This document shows, piece after piece, positions 59,035-64,000 of a DNA stretch of 64,000 nucleotides. The stretch is from Grammothele lineata (lineage: Eukaryota; Basidiomycota; Agaricomycetes; Polyporales; Polyporaceae). Positions within the stretch are counted from its first letter, which is position 1. Every line of letters starts with the position of its first letter. Both the position numbers and the translations under genes were made by a program. The notes under the pieces were generated by a model, which saw nothing but the letters and a program-made list of their open reading frames with translations, did not search any database and was not told the origin of the DNA. The stretch is from NCBI GenBank assembly GCA_002150815.3, contig NDFF03000001.1:868001-932000 (forward strand), in the 5' to 3' direction.

Positions 59035-60410
59035 TCACGCGACCGTAAAGCTGATCACGATGGGTCAGCGGATGTGGTCTTGCGGAGAACGCGGAAGCCG
59101 GACTTACTAAACCATATCGTCCAGGGTGCCGTGCTGCGCAATCGCGACCAGCACTGGCTGGTGGTTCGCCGCCGAGTTAATGGACGCGAGGCGATACACG
59201 CCCTTGGGCAGGCCGCCCGTGACATCAGCAGAGAGGGTGCCGTTCTGTGCCTTCTCGTTGACGCCCTTGAAGAACACGAACTTGCTAGGGTCCGTGGGGG
59301 TCGTCTGGTCGAGCGCATCCAGCTTCTCGATCACGACGTGCGAGTGGCCGGTGACATCGCCGTCGTCGTTGACCGTCTGCGGACCGGCAAAGTAGCTCGC
59401 GTCCGGGTTCGTGAAGAAGCCGGTGTTGAGATGCTTGACCGCGAGCTTGAGTGTGAAGTTCTTGTTCGCCGCGATCGTTTGGCCGTTCTTGGGGAAGACA
59501 AACTTGGCGGAGGGCATGTTCGCGGTCCCGGCAATGACGCCCATCGGTGCGGGGTTGCACGAGCCCGTCTGGATCTGCTTGCCGTTGGTAATGGGCTTGT
59601 CGGGCACGGTTGCACAGAAGTTGATGAAGTTGTTCGTCGACGTCGCGGATGCAACCTGGCCCGCTTCGGCATTCTGCAACCCGTTGGACGCGAACCCGGT
59701 CGCGATCACGGACTGTAGGAGCGTAGTCGACTTTTGCGGGTCGCTGTCGTCGCTACTGTTCGAGGACGTGCTCGAAGCCTAGATGCAACGGATCAATGTT
59801 ACATACGGCACTAATGAAACAAAGAGCTTACAGCCGCCGAACTGGCAGTCTTAGTGGACTGCGCGGAGGAAGACGATGAGATGCCCGAGTCTGAGCTCCC
59901 GGAGGTCGCGCCGGTGGCAGCAATGCGCGCGTCGCGGTCAGCGGCCGTGGTACAGGTGATGCTTGTGCCCGCGGAGTTAACCAGCGGTAGGGCCGCGCAG
60001 CTATTCAAAGGATCAGACGCCGGTCCTATTCGAATGCAATTGCCTTCATTGCCCGCTTACATTAATCCGCCTCCGCACGAGGTCAGGACAAACTTGCCGT
60101 TGACGCATTGTGCGAATTGATTGTTGACACAGGCGTCCTCGCCCGCGTTACACGGCGAGTTCTCAGTCAAGCCCTTGAACTGGTCGCTGTATCAGGCATG
60201 ATGACGTAAGCGGTTATTCTTGGAACAAAGAGATTGGGAGACAAAGAGAAAGGAATAACAAGGCGCGAAGTGAACGGCGCTGACTCACTTTTGGGTGATG
60301 GCGTCCTTGCCATTCTGAAGCTTGAAGTCTTGGCGAGGAACAAAGTAGCGGGGGCGAGCTGCAGTCCCGAGGGAGAGAGAAAGCAGAATAAGAGCGATGG
60401 AGCACTTCAT
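59035..60410 (-). CDS. Secreted Ser-rich protein, basidiomycete family
   Basis: Exons (minus): 60289-60410, 60061-60186, 59832-60000, 59108-59778 and 59035-59050; 367 residues. The signal peptide is MKCSIALILLSLSLGTAA, followed by a basic dipeptide-like RPR and later VPRQDF, a possible Kex2 site. The next domain (about 42-110) has Cys pairs (SPCNAGEDACVNNQFAQCVN, VLTSCGGGL, ITCTTAADRDARI). A Ser/Thr/Gly linker suits O-glycosylation. The C-terminal domain holds TGSCNPAPMGVIAGTANMPS, KFVFPKNGQTIAANKNFTL, GHSHVVIEKLDALDQTTPTD and SINSAANHQPVLVAIAQHG. The 16-nt last exon completes LDDMVYFTVA. I remember similar secreted proteins across Agaricomycetes, of unknown function. No catalytic motif was seen; probably cell wall or extracellular. 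Confidence 0.82.
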
Positions 60411-61157
60411 GGCTGTCGTTATCGTGAACGTGAGCTTGAACGTCTGAGTACAGAGTAGCGGTCTACGCTGGTCGTGTCGAAGGCAGAGGCGATTACCAGG
60501 TCGCTGTGGAGGGGTTGGGAGAGAAAGCACAGGAGACTGGAGTCGATTCCGGATCGACGCGAGCAGACCACTGGTAAGCGGAAAATGAGAGTGGGGAGGG
60601 TGAGTCGGTGCAAGTAGTCTGAGGGGAATGTAGGGGCCTTTTAACTTCTCACTGGAACGCAAAGGCCACAGGAGAACAATGAGGGAGCGTGGCCGTGACG
60701 TCGTACACGTAAAGCAAACATCGACACAAGTTCACGCCACCACATGGTGGCAGCAAGAAACCGTTTCCGGCATGGCCATTACCACTTTCCGAGGGCCACA
60801 TCGACACATCGGTTGCTTGAAACTGACCCTAAACGAGAACAAAGCGAGTGTCGAACGTCCGACATGGAGAAGCTGAACTTGACTCTCAGTCAGAATCCGG
60901 CGGACAATCAGACCGAAGTGGCCATGCCGAGATCGGCCGAGCCAATCAGAGATCTCCTTTGGATCAGCCGTTAGACGCTAGACCAACATATGAGGCGCCT
61001 CCGAGCCTTCGAGTTCATCGACTCGACCACTTTCTGCTCTACGACCACCTTCCAAAGTTCTTGCATACTCCAGTACGCGGTCACAAATTCTTGGGCACAA
61101 GCCTCTATTACTGACTCTTGACCCCGAAATTTTCACGGTCGTCACAGGAAGCAGGTC
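60411..61157. promoter_or_regulatory. Divergent intergenic region
   Basis: 747 bp between the start codons of the secreted protein (minus) and the F-box protein (plus). It should contain both promoters and 5' untranslated regions. No gene is seen. Confidence 0.5.
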
Positions 61158-62966
61158 ATGACTACCCATCTCGAAACTAGTGCGCAAGCCCCCTGGGCCT
61201 CGGACCCCAACTATAAACCTCCTACCTTCAACTGGTTGCAAGACGATCAAGCTTTCGTAAAATCTCTACCATCATCTGAGCTGCAGACCTGGGCGTTGTC
61301 AAGATCTGATTTTTATATTGCCTACGCCCGTCAACTGCGCGCCCTTGCCAACTCGGCCGCCACAGTTCATCATCACCTTCCTCCAGAGATTCTCCTAGAG
61401 ATCTTTGGACATCTCAATCCGAACGAACGCAAGCACATTCGTATCTTGCATGTCTGTCGTCATTGGCGATCCCTCATTCTTCTCACCCCTTCCTTCTGGG
61501 CGGACATGGCATCTATTCCAGTGGGCAGCCCGCGTTCTTCGGTATTGTGTAACGAAAGACGTAACGAACAAGACTTTCAACGGGATGTACCTTTCATACA
61601 AGGCTTCCTCAAACTCTCCTCTTCACAACCACTGTCCGTTGACTTCAGGCGTTTTTCGCCTTCGGTAGCCAGGTTGATCTTACCTCACTGTGGTCAACTA
61701 ACAGACCTCCGACTAGGGGTGCCTTCCGTCGAAGCCCATGCGGTCCTACGGTTACTCGCGGGTGGAGACCTGTCACGACTGGTTCGTCTTGAGTTATACC
61801 ACCAGCACGTTGACAGGGAACCCCGTGGCGGTGTTCCTCCGGCTGGATCAGTAGTTGAATTCCCTCGAGACGCGCTACCGCGTCTACGTACGCTGTGCCT
61901 CTCAACGCACCTTCTACTCGATTTCCCGCCTGCACGACGCATTCGCACTCTCATACTGAACGGTTGCAATTCCCTCGATGGCCTCTTGGATGGAAGAGAA
62001 AAGACGTTGAGGCGCGTTTTGGGTCTCCTCAAGCAATGTGTTGATCTCACCTCGTTGACGTTCGCTGGTGGGGTCTGGGAGGAGATCCTCTCCCAAGCCT
62101 CACTTCCTCCCGTGGAGCTCCCCAGCTTGGCAAGGCTGAACTTCACGTATGAGCCGTGCTGGGTGTATGACGACGTCCTGGACCATCTTACCCTTCCCTC
62201 AACTACATCCTATCGTTTCCTACTGGATCCCGATAACGTCTTCGATCACTTCCCGAGGAGGATTGTCAACTTGATGTCCTCCCTGAAGCCCCAGTGCGTC
62301 GGCGTGTATTACCACGATGAATCGACCCAGAAGCAGTGTCGTGTCCGGGCCTGGAACCACAATTCCGGCGACCTCCAGCTAGAGGCCATCACAAAGGAAG
62401 AATGCGTCTATGCAGCTGGGGCCAGCGGCGTCACCAACTCCATCCGCCGCATCTTCAGCTCCCGCGACGTCTGCGACCTGGTCGTCTTCGTCGAGAATGA
62501 GATCGCACCCGCCGCCAAGAGAATGAGAGAACGCCTCCCCGTGCTTCTCAGTGCATTCCCCGCCATCACGACGCTCGAGGCTCACAGGATCGACGTCTAC
62601 GACCTGGTCAAGGTTCTCGCGCACACTGGCTCGGACGGTCGGCCTGCGTACGCCCGCGACCTCACACACCTGACACTTCGCATTCGCTGGCCCCTGGACA
62701 ATCCGGGCGCGGACGCAGGCTTGGCTGGCCAAGCGGTGCTTACCGGGATGAAGAAGATGCTGGCTCTCCGGAAGACGGCGCGCGGACGCCGCTTGAAACA
62801 CTTCGCGTTGGAGATCAGGTGTGTGCAGCGGGATGGAAAGGCGAGCACCGACTTGGAGGGCTTCAGACGCGAGGTACTAGGTTTGTTCAAGAAGGACGCA
62901 GACAAGGTGGAGGTGGATACACTTCTGGAGGATTGGCCGATGTATGAAGACTGGCAGACGGAGTAG
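61158..62966 (+). CDS. F-box protein, single exon
   Basis: A 602-residue uninterrupted frame from ATG 61158. The F-box is at residues about 74-117: LPPEILLEIFGHLNPNERKH then ILHVCRHWRSLILLTPSFWA, the usual basidiomycete form. It would bind Skp1 and present a substrate to an SCF ubiquitin ligase. After it come Leu-rich segments (LTDLRLGV, LVRLELYH, LRTLCLSTHLLL, IRTLILNGCNSL, LTSLTFAGG, LARLNFTY) that suggest an irregular leucine-rich-repeat fold, as in many fungal F-box proteins. The C-terminal ~150 residues are mixed and end in DWPMYEDWQTE. Absence of introns is unusual here but common in expanded F-box families. The substrate cannot be named. Confidence 0.88.
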   Translation: MTTHLETSAQAPWASDPNYKPPTFNWLQDDQAFVKSLPSSELQTWALSRSDFYIAYARQLRALANSAATVHHHLPPEILLEIFGHLNPNERKHIRILHVCRHWRSLILLTPSFWADMASIPVGSPRSSVLCNERRNEQDFQRDVPFIQGFLKLSSSQPLSVDFRRFSPSVARLILPHCGQLTDLRLGVPSVEAHAVLRLLAGGDLSRLVRLELYHQHVDREPRGGVPPAGSVVEFPRDALPRLRTLCLSTHLLLDFPPARRIRTLILNGCNSLDGLLDGREKTLRRVLGLLKQCVDLTSLTFAGGVWEEILSQASLPPVELPSLARLNFTYEPCWVYDDVLDHLTLPSTTSYRFLLDPDNVFDHFPRRIVNLMSSLKPQCVGVYYHDESTQKQCRVRAWNHNSGDLQLEAITKEECVYAAGASGVTNSIRRIFSSRDVCDLVVFVENEIAPAAKRMRERLPVLLSAFPAITTLEAHRIDVYDLVKVLAHTGSDGRPAYARDLTHLTLRIRWPLDNPGADAGLAGQAVLTGMKKMLALRKTARGRRLKHFALEIRCVQRDGKASTDLEGFRREVLGLFKKDADKVEVDTLLEDWPMYEDWQTE

Positions 62967-63175
62967 ACGTCGCTTCACGAAAGGTTGTGTCGAGCGATGC
63001 GTCGTTTACGGACACGCTATCCTGTATGATAAACATCTACTGTACAAACAACATCACTGCGAGCATAACGAGACATCCCGTGAACCTAGACTGACACTGC
63101 AGAGTACAGACCTTGAATGAGCGACAACGGGAGCTAGGAATACCGTGCAGCACGGTGGAGAGAGTGGAATACAAT

Positions 63176-64000
63176 TCAGACAGGAGAGCCCTTATACTCA
63201 TCACCGTCGTTGTATTGAGGGTCGCTATCCGTGTGCGTCATGCGCTCGAGGCTGATGCCGACCTCGAGCGGAGCCCCCGGCGAGCGCATCGCGCCCTCTG
63301 TCCGGCTCCTGCTCATCACGAAACGGGAGGACATCGGCGGCCCGGAGACGGACATCCGAGACTCGATCCCGGTGCGTATCGAGTGCGAGCGAGTGATCAG
63401 GAGGGAGAAGACAATGGCGTTGATGGGCGGTAGCTGTACGCCGTGTGTGTGATGACAACGAAGGTTTCAAGGTTCCGTCAGCTGTCTATCACTACAGGTG
63501 CGCGCAAGCGAAGAGGCGCGTACGCACCACATTGAGGAAGATGAAGAACGTGTTCGAGCCGACGACGTTGGAGATAATGAGCGCGAGCAGTGTCAAACAA
63601 TAGAGCGCAGCTGGACGAGGCCCACGACGTCGGGCGCGTCAGTTCGAGCGATGGTAGCCTCGGAGAGGGAAGCCACGTACCGGACTCCACAACAGCGTGG
63701 ATGATTTGGGCTGTCGAGCTCACACCCACGACGTGAGGAGCAGTCTGAGAGGTGATGCGCCAGATCTTCCAGCATATCAACGCTGCGAGAAGGGACGTCA
63801 AGAGCGGCTCGACGGTAACTATGTAGTTGTTCCCCCACTCACCCGCGCAGAGGACGTTCAGGCAGAACGTGAGAATGAAGAAATACCGGACGCGGATGCC
63901 CACTTCTAGGAGGATCTGGATATCGACGTCCTTGACTCCTGACTGGAATTCGGTGTTGACGGACCAGATACCCACGCCTGGATGATTGTAAGTAATGTTG
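63176..64000 (-). CDS. Multi-pass membrane protein, 5' end beyond the window
   Basis: Exons seen (minus): 63843-63977, 63681-63782, 63528-63610 and 63176-63433. Phases match; 63978-64000 is an intron with a CAG acceptor. At least four hydrophobic segments are visible: RYFFILTFCLNVLCAALICW, the region around AQIIHAVVESAALYCLTLLA, LIISNVVGSNTFFIFLNV and LPPINAIVFSLLITR. The order, helices with Glu-Ser-Ala and an INAIVFSLLITR final helix, followed by a ~70-residue Ser/Arg/Met-rich cytosolic tail ending in NDGDEYKGSPV, matches the large basidiomycete group of about seven-helix proteins of unknown function. The intron 63783-63842 (60 bp) is stop-free and in frame, so a 20-residue-longer form is possible. 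First exons lie outside the window. Confidence 0.7.

Noticed and set aside
1..64000. CRISPR arrays or bacterial operons
   Set aside because: No regularly spaced short repeats; spliceosomal introns and fungal gene families show this is a eukaryotic nuclear sequence.

Overview
The window is nuclear DNA from a filamentous basidiomycete, almost certainly an Agaricomycete. Genes are dense and intron-rich, with introns of about 50-70 bp and standard GT-AG borders. The gene set is fungal: Mep-type ammonium transporter, Pex10, Mgr2, homoserine kinase, SmE, and F-box proteins with the LPPEIL.EIF motif. The cytoplasmic dynein heavy chain is present only as its motor half, the dhc1/dhc2 split described for Agaricomycetes. 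All gene models were built by hand from reading frame, splice-site phase and family similarity recalled from memory; nothing was searched or aligned by software.

Layout. 1-1686: 5' part of an acid-rich F-box protein (minus, runs off the left edge). 1.7-13.5 kb: gene-poor. It holds a 111-bp minisatellite with an open frame (5.4-6.4 kb), a diverged dispersed repeat, and a complete, very young LTR retrotransposon (7080-9612) with identical 208-bp LTRs, a 5-bp target duplication and a gag gene but no pol. 13.5-24.1 kb: a possible tail-anchored protein, an ammonium transporter, a Ser-rich unknown, mitochondrial ribosomal protein mL43, and a Q/Y-rich unknown divergent from mL43. 24.9-36.8 kb: a Fic-domain AMPylase followed by three tandem TPR paralogues with the same 12-exon structure. 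37.3-53.1 kb: a compact housekeeping block with Mgr2 (with a 4-nt microexon) head-to-head with Pex10, SmE head-to-head with dhc2, and homoserine kinase convergent with dhc2. 53.1-57.7 kb: a second gene-poor stretch. 57.7-64 kb: a small unknown gene, a secreted Ser-rich protein, a single-exon F-box protein, and the 3' part of a multi-pass membrane protein.

How the genes relate. Most are unlinked housekeeping functions that share promoters head-to-head. The notable cluster is Fic plus three TPR genes. The TPR proteins keep the dicarboxylate-clamp residues used to bind Hsp70/Hsp90 tails, and animal Fic AMPylases act on an Hsp70, so a chaperone-related neighbourhood is a reasonable but unproven reading. 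The retrotransposon looks recently mobile and, having no pol, must depend on enzymes from another element.
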